Assembly: GCA_951799425.1 (NCBI GenBank)
Contig: OX637402.1
Location: 29,666,492-29,730,491, forward strand
DNA: 64,000 nucleotides
Direction: 5' to 3'
Origin: Ilex aquifolium
Taxonomy: Eukaryota; Streptophyta; Magnoliopsida; Aquifoliales; Aquifoliaceae
A program made the translations under genes and the position numbers. Within the stretch, counting starts at the first letter, position 1; the number at the start of each line of letters is the position of its first letter. Below the pieces are notes generated by a model. The model was given only the letters and a program-made list of their open reading frames with translations. It ran no database searches and was not told the origin of the DNA. Below are positions 36,984-49,141 of the stretch, piece by piece.

Positions 36984-39900
36984 ATGTCGGCGGCAACCAC
37001 TTCCCGGCGAAACCTCCCCTTTCTCTCTCTGCTCTATCTTCTCTGCCTCTTCTTCGTCGCCAACTCCGACGATCTCCAAGTCTTGTTAAATATCAAAACA
37101 GCCCTCTCAAATTCAAACACCAACTTATTTGATTCCTGGGAATCGAATAATAGTATATGTAACTTCGCAGGAATCACTTGCAATTCGGACGGCTCTGTCA
37201 AAGAAATCGAGCTCTCCAAACAACATCTAACCGGTTCGGTTCCTTTCGATTCCATATGCGAACTCCAATCATTGGAAAAGCTTTCCCTCGGGAAAAATTT
37301 GTTGTACGGACATGTCACGGAGGATTTGAACAAGTGTGTGGAGCTGAAGTACTTGGATCTTGGCCACAATTTCTTCTCTGGGTCATTTCCAGATATTTCT
37401 TCGATGAATGGACTGGTTTATTTGTACGCGAATGCTAGTGGATTTTCAGGAACTTTTCCATGGAATTCGCTGGAAAATATGACGGGTCTTGTTGTGTTGA
37501 GCCTCGGAGACAACCCTTTTGATCGGACTCCATTTCCGAAAGAATTGGTGAAGCTTACGAAACTGAATTGGATTTATCTGACAAATTGTAGTATTGAAGG
37601 GCAAATTCCGAAGGAAATTGGAAATCTCAGCGAGCTTATTGAGTTAGAGCTGTCGCAAAATTATATTTCCGGTGAAATTCCGGTGGAGATTACGAAGCTT
37701 GGAAAGCTATGGCAGCTTGAGCTCTATGAAAACGACTTGACCGGAAAACTTCCGGTTGGGTTTGGGAATCTTACGAGTCTTGAACTGTTTGATGCTTCGG
37801 ATAATAATCTTTATGGCGATCTTTCGGAGTTGCGGTTCTTGAATCAATTGGTGAGTTTACAGCTTCTTCAGAATCAGTTTTCCGGCGAAATACCACAGGA
37901 GATTGGGGAATTCAAAAAGCTCGTGAACGTCTCGCTATATGGTAACAATCTTACCGGTTCTCTTCCGCAGAAGCTTGGTTCATGGGCGAACTTCGACTAT
38001 ATTGACATCTCGGAGAATTTTCTGACTGGTCCGATCCCACCAGACATGTGCAAGAAGGGAACGATGACTCAGCTCTTGATGCTCCAGAACAACTTTACCG
38101 GTGGAATTCCGGCGAGTTACGCGAATTGCACGACGTTAACGCGCTTCAGGGTGAGTAAGAATTCACTTACCGGTGTGGTTCCTAGCGGAATTTGGGGACT
38201 GCCAAATGCTGAAATGATTGATATTGCGATGAATGAATTGGAAGGGCCTATAACTTCCGACATTGAAAATGCAAAGTCTTTGGCTCAATTAATTGTTTCT
38301 AATAACCGGTTATCCGGTAAATTGCCGCCGGAGATTTCAAAAGCTTCGGCCTTGATTTCAATTGATTTGAGTAACAATCAATTTTCCGGTGAAATCCCAA
38401 TAACAATTGGGGAACTAAAGCAGCTTAGCAGTCTTCATTTAGAGGACAATATTTTTTCTGGTTCAATCCCTGTCTCATTAGGCTTTTGTGGTTCTCTAAG
38501 CGACATAAACATGGCACACAATTCGCTCTCCGGCGAAATTCCATCGTCTCTCGGGTCTTTACCGTCTCTCAACTCCTTAAATTTGTCGGATAATCAACTC
38601 TCCGGTCGAATTCCGGCAAGAATGTCATCTCTAAAGTTAAGCCTTCTTGATCTTACCAACAACAGATTGACCGGTCCTATTCCCAAATCTCTTTCAGTTG
38701 GGGCCTACAATGGTAGTTTTGCAGGAAATGATGGTCTTTGTAGTAAGAACATCAAGTATATTCGAAGGTGTTCTTCAGAATCCGGGCGGTCTGGGAAGCT
38801 CATTACGCTTATCGCGTGCTTTACGATGGGTGCAATGGCCATGCTTGTGTCACTTGGATGTTTCTTGTACTTAAAGAAGAGTCAAAAACACCATGAGCGT
38901 TCATGGAAGGAAGATTCTTGGGATGTCAAATCTTTCCATCTGTTGAGCTTCACAGAAGATGAGATTCTTGATTCAGTCAAGCAAGAGAATTTAATAGGAA
39001 AAGGTGGCTCAGGAAATGTGTATAAAGTTGTACTAGCTAATGGTAAACAACTAGCAGTGAAACACATTTGGAACTCCCCTCATTCCAGTAGCCGGAAAAA
39101 GCTAGGTAGTACTACTCCGATGCTGACAAAACGTGGTGGCAAGTCCCGTGAATTTGATGCCGAGGTACAAACATTGAGCTCAATAAGGCACGTTAATGTG
39201 GTGAAGTTGTACTGCAGCATTACTAGCGAGGACTCGAGCTTATTGGTGTATGAATATTTGCCAAATGGGAGTTTATGGGATCGATTGCACACAAATAGAA
39301 AGATGGTGTTGGATTGGGAGACGAGGTATGACATAGCTCTGGGTACAGCAAAAGGATTGGAGTATTTGCATCATGGATGCGAGAGGCCGGTGATTCACAG
39401 GGATGTCAAGTCTAGCAACATTCTGTTGGATGAGTTTTTGAAGCCCACGATTGCTGATTTTGGGCTTGCTAAGATTGATCAGGCCAATGTAAGCAAGGAT
39501 TCAACGCATGTTATCGCAGGAACATATGGATATATTGCCCCCGGTACTCTCCTTTTTTGTGCTAAATTTAGTAATTGCTGATATTGGTTATGTATGATTA
39601 TAGTTCTGTGGGTGTTCATATACTGTTATCTTTGTGCAGAATTTAATTACTTACCCAAAAATAAACTTGTTTGTGCAGAATATGGATACACTTGCAAAAT
39701 TAATGAGAAGAGCGATGTGTATAGTTTTGGGGTGGTTTTGATGGAGCTTGTGACTGGAAAAAGACCGATTGAGCCAGAGTATGGAGAGAACAAGGACATA
39801 CTGAATTGGGTTTGCAGCAAGATGACGAGCAAAGAGAGTGTTTTAAGCTTGGTGGACTCAACTATCCCAGAAGCTTACAAAGAAGAGGCTATCAAGGTTT

Positions 39901-40070
39901 TGAAAATAGCCATTCTGTGCACGTCAAGGCTTCCAGTGCTGAGGCCTACCATGAGAACAGTGGTTCATATGCTGGAAGAAGCTGAACCTTGTAAATTAGT
40001 TGGCATCATGGTGACTAAAGATGGTGGTGGTAAGAAAGACGAATTGAGGGACAAACAACAGAAAATATAA
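36984..40070 (+). CDS. LRR receptor kinase, RLK7/HAIKU2 type (two exons)
   Basis: Plasma-membrane receptor-like kinase of LRR subfamily XI. Exon 1 is 36984..39543 and exon 2 is 39679..40070, with a 135-bp phase-1 intron; the product is 983 aa. Order: signal peptide (1-28), LRR N-cap with SICNFAGITCN, about 20 LRRs (to about 575), a paired-Cys region, a membrane helix (about 606-628), then the kinase. Kinase landmarks are GKGGSGNVY (672-680), Lys693, HRD with Asp807 (an RD kinase), DFG at 825-827 and APE split by the intron (852-854). The ectodomain start SDDLQVLLNIK, FPWNSLEN and LSLGDNPFD, and the EDEILDSVKQENLIGKGG junction, match RLK7 best. In Arabidopsis RLK7 perceives PIP peptides in immunity and stress, and HAIKU2 controls seed size. 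The ATG at 36984 is chosen because the in-frame codon at 36933 is TTG. No key kinase residue is missing. Which paralogue it is remains inferred. Confidence 0.95.
39544..39678 (+). other. RLK intron with two in-frame acceptors
   Basis: The donor is G|GTACTC. The normal acceptor is TTTGTGCAG|AATATGG (exon from 39679), restoring the APE and EYGY of the kinase. A second copy of the same phrase, TTTGTGCAG|AATTTAA, lies 39 nt upstream (exon from 39640). The 39 nt are open and would add EFNYLPKNKLVCA between IAP and EYGY. Retention of the intron would end the protein after APGTLLFCAKFSNC. Confidence 0.8.
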
Positions 40071-41382
40071 ATCCTAGCCCTTGATGATCGGAGAATGGTC
40101 ATTTTAGGTGGAGATTTTTGGTTCATCCCACAAAATCTTTTGTGGGCGCTTGTACAGATTGTAGTACTCTCATCTTGAAACCTGAGATCACCGTTGTAGT
40201 TTACTAGCTAGAGCCTTTGTAATATATTGTTTGTCACTCGTATGAAGTATGATGAAGCCCCCACTGCATTTTGTTGACAAGAAAACACCAGTATCAAAAT
40301 GAATGTTATTGGTGTTTGTTTTCCTTTCTTTGTATCCTGGCTTAAGAAGTGTAATGTTTTGGCACTCGAATGAAGTATTATGAAGTGCCCAAGCGATTTT
40401 ATACTATTACAGGTATACTTGGGAAGAGAATGCTTGCCCCAAATGGATGTTATTGGTGTTTGTTACTTGGTTCAATTCAATTCTTATCTTCTTTTGTGTG
40501 TGTGTGTGTTTTGGGGGGTCATTTGGAGGATGCTATTTGCTATACGAAAAAGAATCATGTTAATCTCAAGTGGTAGCAAAAATGAGCTATAAATCCCGAC
40601 ATCCTGAATTCGAATATTGACAACTCCTTGGGACCAAGTCACGAGAGATTTATCTCTCATGAATTCTCTAATCCTGTTTTTTATCATATAAAGTGAAATC
40701 CTAAATCTTTTTATATTTTTAGAAACAATCAGTCGTATCATAATGTTGGCTTAGGCAAATGGGGTCCTACGTAGGTGGTGTCCCTATGCGAACGCCTCGA
40801 TCGCCTCGATCGCCTAGGGTTAACACAATTATGATTGATTTACTATGTACATATTTTTTAGAACAATTTTACGTTGACTTAATTTACTAATCTAATTTAT
40901 TGACCTAATTATTCATAACAATTTGATTGAGAGTAGATTCCAATATCCGTTGAGACCCGCTACCAATCAATGATTGTGATGGATTTAGATCAAAAAATTA
41001 TGTCCTAATATAGTGTTATTATATTTTTCATTAAAGCTCACATAGAATGAGGTTTTTTTATTCAATGGAGGAGGTCTAGGACCACTCAAGGATGACAATT
41101 GTTAAGTTGGGCCTGTTGGGTAAGTGAGCTGCCAAAGTCAAGAAGGTACATGGTTGAATAGCCCCATAAAAAATATCACCATCCTATGGAGTATGGACTA
41201 ATGTGATGTGGACTCATCCCAAGTTGCCAACCTAATCGTAGAAAACTCAGCAATCCAATAATAGGGTTCAACTATAATACCAAAAAAATTAATTTTTTAT
41301 ATTAAAAAATCAATTTTCGGTATTATAAGTTTGTTTAGAACTAGATTAAATATGTAGTTTTTAAGAGTTTTGAAATAAAATA
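40071..41382. other. 3' region of the RLK gene and intergenic DNA
   Basis: The first 250 bp are likely 3' UTR. Two similar stretches (ACTCG(T)ATGAAGTATGATGAAG near 40236 and 40364) indicate a small tandem duplication with about a 128-bp period. A GT run lies at 40495-40510 and CGCCTCGATCG is repeated at 40793-40815. No gene. Confidence 0.5.
40563..40735 (+). mobile_element. SINE-like 5' portion
   Basis: AAGTGGTAGCAAAAATGAGC resembles an A box and GAATTCGAATATTGAC a worn B box, about 40 bp apart. GAGAGATTTAT(C)TCTCATGAAT matches the copy at 30770. The A-rich end is not clear. Confidence 0.5.
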
Positions 41383-43437
41383 AAGGGTTTTTTAGGTGTG
41401 GGTACAATTTTTTAGACTTATTTAGGCAAAAGTGTATGGATAAGTTATTTATTCCATTAAGTACAATTTTTATAAAACTTTTTGTGTTTAGGTACAAAAT
41501 TCAAATGAATTAAAATATTTTTAACCTAAACACCCTTCCTTAATTTATGCAGTTATCATTGACAGTTATTTGAGGAAACAAATATTTAAAGATTACATAT
41601 TTGTTATCATTCATTTTTGAATTTTTAATGAGCATTTTTTTGTGGTATATCTGAAGTAAAAGTGTGTGTTCAACGGCTGAGAATTTTTTTCCTGATATAT
41701 CTCTACAGTAAAAGTCTTCTTCAACGGCCGGTTTCATTGCGATTTCGTTCAACATACGGTTTGACGATATACTTCTCCAGTTGAGGTATATTATTAGTTA
41801 TTTTCGTTTGCTTCTAAAGTCTATTTTTCTTAATCAATAGAGGATTTCTTCGGAAAAAGAAATTGCAAATACCGATCACAATCATCGGCTTGAAGATAAG
41901 TTTTTAATAATTATATTTCTTCTTTTATTCGGTTATTTTTATTGGGAAATCGTAATTTCGATTTTGTTTTATGTTGTTCGTTGTTAGGATGAAGGGGAAA
42001 AAACAGTTTTGGTTTTTAATGGGTGTAACTGTTTTTTAATGGGTGTAACTATTTTTCGTATAGACAGTAACTATTATGTAACTGTGTTAAAAAAAAAAAA
42101 AGATTGCTTTGGTTTTTAATGAGTGTAACTGTTTTTTAATGGGTGTAACTATTTTTCGTGTAGACAGTAACTGTGTTGAAAAAATCAGAGTTATTTTTTA
42201 GTATAACTCTTCTTGTATGCAAGTTTTCAGCCAATGTCTATTTTGGTAGATCCTGTATATTGTAACTATTTTGTATTTAATGTTTTTCTCCCAGTATGTG
42301 ATTAATTAATTAGTCATTTGTATTAATGTATTTTATGTTGTTTTCTGTAACTTTTTTTATTTTTTCTTTTGAATTGATACAATGTCATTCATTTTTTTAA
42401 TGTCTTAATCAGGAATGGAGGGATGCCTTCATCGGATAGGATGTCCCGTTGCACTTCAGCTTTCTGCATGAAATCATCATGAAAATTCCAGTTAGCTCAT
42501 ACTGTAAACAATTACCAAAAATAGTTACATCACAAAGTTACACAAAAATAGTTACACAAACTGTAGGCTATACCTAAGTTTTCATCCCATGAATATATAC
42601 GTGTAATATATCATTCGATTTAACAGATACTCAACACAGTTACAACCATTTAATAACATATACTCAACATAACTACTCAATACAGTTACTAATAACATAT
42701 ATAAGATTGAAATACTTAAAATTACAAAATAGTTACTCAATACAGTTACAACCATTAATTTTTGAATATTAACTGTTTGTAATTTGTGATCACAAATAGT
42801 TACTTAAAACAGTTACGTAACTATTTTTAATCAAAAAATTCTTATTTCAAAGTGTTTTTTCATATGCAAATGTTTTAAATTTTGTAATTAGATTACTCAA
42901 TCTTTAATTATAAACCTGCAATTTGTTATTATCATTTCACCAAAAAATAGGGTTTTTTTTTTCAAAATCAAACAATACAGATTGTGGAAAAAAAATATTT
43001 AAAGACAAAAAAAACTAAACATGAATGTCACCTGTAATTTCCGGCGAAGAAGTTGCCTGAGACGATACACAGTTACTTGATCGTAAACGACGATGAACAG
43101 TAACTCGTATTCCTATCTTTTTTTGGACGATGAACAGTAACTCGTACTCTTTGTTTTTTTGAACGATAAACAGTCACACTTTCTGGCATTCCCATGGACA
43201 TAGAATCCCTCTGCCGAAAATGATGGATTTTGATAATTAAACCCCCTATTTTCCCTTCCATTACTTGATTGCTGCAAAAAAAAAACGGATGAAAGATGAT
43301 AAGTTTTCATATATCTGCTATTTACCGAGGGCAATAATGGCATTTTTAAAAAATATGCACTTTACCCCAAATAAGTTTTTGAGTTGTACTTTTGCCTAAA
43401 TAAGTCTAAAAAATTGTACCGGCTTCTAAATTCCCTT
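41383..43437. mobile_element. 2 kb non-autonomous TIR element (MULE-like?)
   Basis: A perfect 33-bp inverted repeat (41401-41433 and 43388-43420; core GGTACAATTTTTTAGACTTA) lies just inside AAGGG/CCCTT ends. Weaker pairing extends further in on both sides. Flanks AAAATAAA on both sides may be the target duplication, but they are low complexity. The inside has no transposase and only short frames. It holds repeated GTGTAACTGT-type phrases and a 110-bp tandem duplication. Superfamily is a guess from the long TIR and end sequence. Confidence 0.75.
42005..42180. repeat. Tandem duplication inside the TIR element
   Basis: Two units begin TTGGTTTTTAATG(G/A)GTGTAACT, continue GTTTTTTAATGGGTGTAACT and CGT(A/G)TAGACAGTAACT, and are separated by an A12 run. 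More TAACT/AGTTA motifs continue to 42830 in both orientations. Confidence 0.75.
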
Positions 43438-45767
43438 AAAATAAATCAGGTTTGTTTGGACCTTGACTTTTTTTATCAACTTATGCAACAATTTTTTGGA
43501 CCAAAAAAAAAACTTATTTAGGCTGATTTAAGAAATTGATTTTGAGTTTTTTTTTTTCATTTTTTTAGAGCTTTGTCGAGGGTCCCACATAACTTTTTAT
43601 TTTATTATAGTCATAAAATATTATTAGTGATGTAAACAAATTTGAAATTCATATTTTGGGAACTATTATATATAATCTATACATACATATAATTTTATTT
43701 TTTATTTTGACACAAAAAGCTAAAAAGTCACTTCAAACTGAATTTTTTAACTTTTTTATCTTTTTAAAGAATACCCCAAATGATTTTGTGAGATTTTTTT
43801 AATTCTAATGTTTTTGCGAAACTTTTTAAACCGCAACTTTTCACCTCAAAAAACCAGATCCAAACATACCCTAGACTTTCATTTATAGTTTAATAAAAAT
43901 GACACATGTATAAAGTCGACTTATTACATTATTTTTACAATCAATGGTTAAAAATAAATCAAACTAAGATATATAACAACAAATTATATAAATAAATCAA
44001 ACTAAAATCTATGACAACAAATTATTTCAGTATGGTGCCATATTTTTTTTTTCTTTTTTCGGGATTATCATAGACTTATTATCCCCAATAGGGCCAATAC
44101 TAAAAAAATCTAGCTGACGTGGTAGCGCAAAGTTGCCTACAAACTTTAGGTTGCCCATAATCCACGACGAGACAATTAGTATTGAGTTCTTACGTGATGA
44201 AAGACTAAGCAAACAATAAAGAGTGTGATTTTGGTCACTGCTAATAACTTGTAGGAGACACTAAGCAACGCAAGTGATAATGAAATTAGTTGTTAGAGGT
44301 TAACAGTTGATTTAATTGTCACACTGTTGTTGACTTTTAAGGTTGTTAGTAAATGTGACATAATGGTAAACTCTTTTGTGTAATAATAAATTTAATTTAG
44401 TGTATATAATTGGTGTAACTATGTCGTGATATTAAATTGTGTAACTCTTTGAGTTTTGTAAACAACTGAATGACAAATTGAGCTTGTGTTGTAATTTCGT
44501 GTAATTGTTTTATGTTTATCAGAACACATGATTAACTGTTTGATATATTATATGACAATTGTAACTGAGTAGTGTAACTGAATTGTGTAATTGTGTTGTT
44601 ATAACGTTGATATAAGGAGAGAGAGAGAGTGAAAATAAGGAAAGAAAGAGTACCGGTGAGAGAAAATAGGGGGAGAGAGAGAGAGAGAACAGGAAGAAAG
44701 ATAAAAAAATCAAATCAAATTTATACATATCTAAAAAGAAAATAAATTATTAATGGAGAGAGGGAGAGATAGAGAAGGGGAATAGGAGATAGATAGAATA
44801 ACGGAGAGAGATAAAGAGAAAATAGGAAAGAGCGAGTGAGATAGTAATGGAGAGGGAGAGGGAGAGGGAGAGGGAGAGAGATAGAGATAGAGTAATGAAT
44901 AACCTTTTTACTCTTATTTCAAAAAAAAAATACACATATGGACAAATATATTTTTTTAATATAATTTAACTCAATTAAGTTTAAATTTTTATACCAACTT
45001 TTAAATCTCTCAAAAAGAAATTAGGTTTATTGACTTGACAAGAGAAGTACAATCACTTGGAAAATGACGGGAAGATATTGAAAAAGAATATTCGTTTGAT
45101 TGCCTCTTGATTTGTTTTCATACAAATTTAATCAACTCTTTTCCTTTTTTCTTATGTTTTCGTTTTGGGTTAGTCTAAGCATAAATTCCTCCGAATTCAT
45201 CTTTGATTAGGAAAATATTTCATGTTTTTTATTCTTCACAATCAATTTTGAACTTCTATTCTCTCCCCTCTATTTCTATTAACATGTCATACCAAAAGGA
45301 TTTGGATCTATTTAGTACATTTTTTTTTAAATTTCTTTTCATATTACATCATTAAACATCAATTTAATTCGAATTCATTATATATGAATATTAGTAATAA
45401 CTTTGTGTCTAAAAATATTTTGTAATATCAAAAATTAAGCATTGATCATGTAATATATATTTTAAATAGTAATTTATTTATTTTTTAATTACGTAATTTA
45501 AAATTAAAATGAACAAAAATAATATAAGAGAGATCGGAGGAGAGAGAAAAGAAAGGTAGGCATGAATTATTGAGGATTGCGTTAATTGAGTTGTCTAACA
45601 TTAGAAGCCGTGCAGAAAAAATGATGTTTTTGAGCAAAAAAAAAAATTTGGAGATAAATTTTTCACCATTGGATTAAAGTAGATAAAAATTAGATCAATT
45701 GTTGTTTTATTTTTATAAGTTGAGAATTCAACTACTTAACTATAATATTAGATAGATATCCCATCAA
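43438..45767. other. AT-rich intergenic DNA left of the Helitron
   Basis: No gene. It has repeated TGTAACT phrases at 44410-44600 and a long purine tract at 44610-44895 made of GAGA, GGGAGA and GATAGA units; frames there are only Leu/Ser repeats. Confidence 0.6.
44610..44895. repeat. GA-rich purine tract
   Basis: Interrupted (GA)n and (GGGAGA)n over nearly 300 bp with few pyrimidines. Confidence 0.85.
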
Positions 45768-45801
45768 TCTATAATATAAAACAGGATGGCTCAAATCTCG
45801 A

Positions 45802-45890
45802 GGCTTCAACATCCAACGGCCTCAAATCAATTTAGGCTTCAACATCCAACGGTCTAAAATCATTTGGGGCTTCAACATCCGACGGCCATT
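45802..45890 (+). repeat. Three 33-bp repeats at the Helitron 5' end
   Basis: GGCTTCAACATCC(A/G)ACGG begins at 45802, 45835 and 45868, an exact 33-bp period. Subterminal repeats like these could be binding sites for the transposition protein; that is inference. Mirror copy at about 62709-62797. Confidence 0.9.
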
Positions 45891-46236
45891 AATCCTCTTT
45901 CATTTTTTCCCCCCAAATTCATCTTTTTTTACTCAATATTTTTCAAAATCAGGCTACCCACAGTCACTTCATCCGTCAGACACTGCCATCCTTCTGCCGC
46001 TTGGACATCTTTTTTTTTTTTTTTTTCCTCCTTCTTCTCTAGCAATACCTACCCACTCTCTTTATCTCTCTCTCACTGTTACGCTCCAGCGACCCAGCAA
46101 CACCACCACCACCGCCACTTCGTCAGCAACACAACTGCCACTGCTACTGTCAACACTTAGCCTCTCTCTCTCTCTCTCTCTTTATCGCTCTCTCTCTCAG
46201 CACCAGCAACACCACCACCAGCAACACCACCGCCGC

Positions 46237-46300
46237 TGCTAACCCCTCCCAGGTATGCCGCTGTTAACCCCTCCCAGGTATGCCGCTGTTAACCCCCCAT
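46237..46300 (+). repeat. 25-bp tandem repeat
   Basis: CTAACCCCTCCCAGGTATGC and CCGCTG(T)TAACCCCTCCCAGG repeat two to three times in direct succession. It is part of the GC-richer leader-like segment of the Helitron. Confidence 0.75.
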
Positions 46301-46448
46301 CACCCCCACCTCTTCTCTGCTCGCTCACTTCTCTCTCTCACTTCACAATCACAGACACTTTATACACACACCCACAGCGCACAACACACAAATTCACACT
46401 CATCACCCACACTCACACACACACAAATCACACACACACAAAAACAAA

Positions 46449-46552
46449 CCCAGCACACACACACCCAACATAGACCCAGCACACACACACCCAACACAGA
46501 CCCAGCACACACGCACCCAACACAGACCCAGCACACACGCACCCACATCACA
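46449..46552 (+). repeat. 26-bp minisatellite, four units
   Basis: CCCAGCACACAC(A/G)C begins at 46449, 46475, 46501 and 46527, joined by CCAACA(C/T)AGA. The 173-codon frame through it (46280-46801) is repeat-derived and not credible as a protein. Confidence 0.9.
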
Positions 46553-46935
46553 CACATCAAGTGTTTGTTGGAATTACCGAGAGAAATTTTGTGTACTATA
46601 CCATTGTTTTTTGGGTACCTATTTTTTGTGTACCTATTTTTTGGATTTACCGAGAGAAATCCAAGAGAAATTTTTTGTTGGACTCACGAATTTCCTGTGT
46701 ACCTAATTCTTTCACTAATTCTTTCACTTTGTTCTATGTTTGCACGATTTTCCTCGGTGTGCACATTTATCATGATTAAGGCTTTTGAGAAGAGATTCTG
46801 ATGGAGAAAAAAAAAAACAAACTGATTTCATGAATGTGATTCTATTAAATTTGAGTAATGGGATACATGCATTGTTTGTGAATTCACTGAAATGAAGTTT
46901 GTGTGTGCGCAATATGCTTTTTATGGTTTCTGCAG

Positions 46936-47008
46936 ATTGGATCACACCAGTTTAAGGTGAGCAATGGGGATAGCATTTACACAGAGAAATTGATGTACTG
47001 TGAGCAAG
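46936..47008 (+). pseudogene. Captured exon of mitochondrial-type ribosomal protein L21
   Basis: Preceded by a good acceptor (TTTCTGCAG), this 73-bp stretch reads IGSHQFKVSNGDSIYTEKLM and then YCEQ. That matches the conserved V/IGSHQFKVSNGDSI.TE.L block of plant mitochondrial L21 (the NFD1 family), a large-subunit ribosomal protein. A GTTGG follows as a possible donor. I could not find the following exons of L21 in the element, so this is a fragment, not a gene. The surrounding sequence looks like the intron and leader of the donor gene, so the microsatellite-rich DNA before it may come from the same locus. Confidence 0.8.
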
Positions 47009-48014
47009 GTTGGTTGAATTAGTGTTTGCTTTTGTAATGCATAATTTGTTAGTGTTATTTGGAATGGAAGTTGTTCTTGGGTCATTGATTATCACTTATA
47101 ATTGGAACTACTTATAATGGGTGATTAATTAGGTTCACTATCGTAAATTTGATTGAGACAACTTTGATACAAATTTTTTCTTAGTTCTTGCTTGCTTGTC
47201 CCTTTTTTGTTTTTCTTAACGAACTTGGTGAACTTTTGGTAAATTAATTGTTCATAATTGGGTTCTGTTATTTCACTCACTCTCCATCCTAAATTTCTTA
47301 TGCCTTTAGGTTATAATTATTGCAGTGAAAAGAAGCTCTGTAGAATTGAATAGTCACGATGCCTTTAGGTTATATTTGGTGATAGATGATCATCCAGCTT
47401 GCAGCTATTAAGAAGTGTTTCATGGTTTTTGGGTTTTCGAATTTTTAAGTGGAAGATGTTATGTTGCCCATAGTTTTCTAGGAAAGGTTTATTGTGATTA
47501 GGTGTTTTCCTATGAAATTCTTGTGTTTTTCAAATTATTTAAGGCCTAATCTGTTATTTACTTGAGCAAAAAATAGGACCCTGAGATCGATTGAAATGGT
47601 ATAGTAATGTGCACAAAAAGCGATGCACACACCAGTAGTTGCATCATTAATTGGTTTCTTTTATTATATGCTATTGTCTAGCAGGTTAATTTCCTGGGTG
47701 AAATTCATTATTTTCATTCAATAATCATATACCCAGTTGTTCATTAATTGGTTTCTTTTATCATATAACTAAGTATCTTTTGTTACTTAGTTATTTTCTC
47801 ACTTTCTTTTTTCTTTTCTGTATGTTTTTTGGTTAAATGTTTCTATCACCAGTTGTCTAATGATAGACGGATGGCCATTGTCAGTGATGTGCTGAGATTA
47901 TGTTTCAATTAAATTTTGTTGAGTTTTATTGAAATTGAGGTATTGTGTGGATTTGGAGTTGCATTTCTTTTGCTTTAACTAGAGCTAATATCACAACAAG
48001 CAATTGGATTTGTA

Positions 48015-48250
48015 TTGATTTTTTTTTTCAAACAAATCAACACTTTATTTCATAGTTCAAAAAGTGTTACAATGAAAACAAAAGCTTACAACCCTGCTTA
48101 CAGCTTACATGCAAATATCCAATATAAAAAGAATGAACGAATGGTTTTTCGGCGCAGGCAGTTCACCAAGCAACTGAGCAGCCTGCATCTTCCTCATAAT
48201 TGCCAATCAACAGACTTCTAGCTTTCAAGGCAGGGAGACTCCTTTGATTG
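48015..48250 (-). other. Transcript 3'-end-like segment inside the Helitron
   Basis: Read on the minus strand this ends with AATAAAGTGTTGATTTG and then TTTGA(A)9, which resembles a polyadenylated mRNA end copied into DNA or a captured 3' UTR. Upstream frames (for example KARSLLIGNYEEDAGCSVAW then stop) are unidentified. Confidence 0.4.
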
Positions 48251-48877
48251 CTCCTAATTTTATTGGTTGCTATTATTCTTTTGCTCGAAAGTTATATTTA
48301 AATGCACATACATTGGATTGGGAATATGTTATTATAGAATTGAAATTAGAGTACATCATCGGAGTTTTTTGCTCTAAATTGTTTCATTTGAAGTTTTTTG
48401 TTTGCTATCGCTATATGCGGAGAGGAGATTCTGTGCATTTTTGGCTTTGACATTGAAGGTCTCTATCTTTCTCCCTCGAACATTTATACATTTTTCTTTT
48501 TTGAATATCAATTGAAACCCAGTTCATGTTTTTTTTTTGGGGGGGGGATGAAAGAGAGAAAAGAATCAATGGAAATGTTTAGTGGATCATCGTCAATGGA
48601 ATCCAAAAGGTGACTGGAGATCCTCTCCCTTTTGCAAAAAGGTACTCTCTTTCTTCTATATTCTCTGTTTGTGGGTGTGTGACTGTGCTGTTGTCATGAC
48701 TGTTATCTGTTTGTTTTTGAAACTGCTTTTGCTATTTCGGGTGGCCCATGCTTTAATAGCTATCAGTTGGAAGCTTTGGAGAAAGCAATTAAGCACCTCC
48801 ACCACCAACCATAGACACCACATGTTTGACAAAATTTCTGAGAGAGTTTTTGCTCAATTTCTGCCATAGCATTTCAT

Positions 48878-49141
48878 TTGTTGAGTTGGGTTGTAGTTAT
48901 TGTGGATAAAGATTCCGAGAAAACCCATTTGATAAGTTGTGAGAAGAGTAGAGAATCTTCATATTGCGTGCAAAGTGTTTGTGAAAATGCTCAGCCTATG
49001 GATGCTATAGAGCTGGAAAAGGAAAATTCTTCATGTTTGGGAGATACCCAATCGGAGAACTTGGGTGAAACTTATGTTAGTCCGCTAGCCATCACCAAGC
49101 CTGTTGTGCTAATTTGCAGGCTGTTGTTGTTACCACTATAG
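48878..49141 (+). other. Unidentified gene scrap in the Helitron
   Basis: An open stretch of balanced composition containing DKDSEKTHLIS, ESSYCVQSVCENAQPMDAIE and LGDTQSENLGETY, unlike the AT-rich or repetitive DNA around it. It reads like part of a disordered region of a captured exon. I do not recognise the protein. Confidence 0.4.

Noticed and set aside
46280-46801. 173-codon frame (and its mirror at 61798-62319) as a protein-coding gene
   Set aside because: Most of it is translated CA-rich minisatellite and microsatellite. The composition (T/H/S runs) follows the repeat and overlapping frames are equally open.
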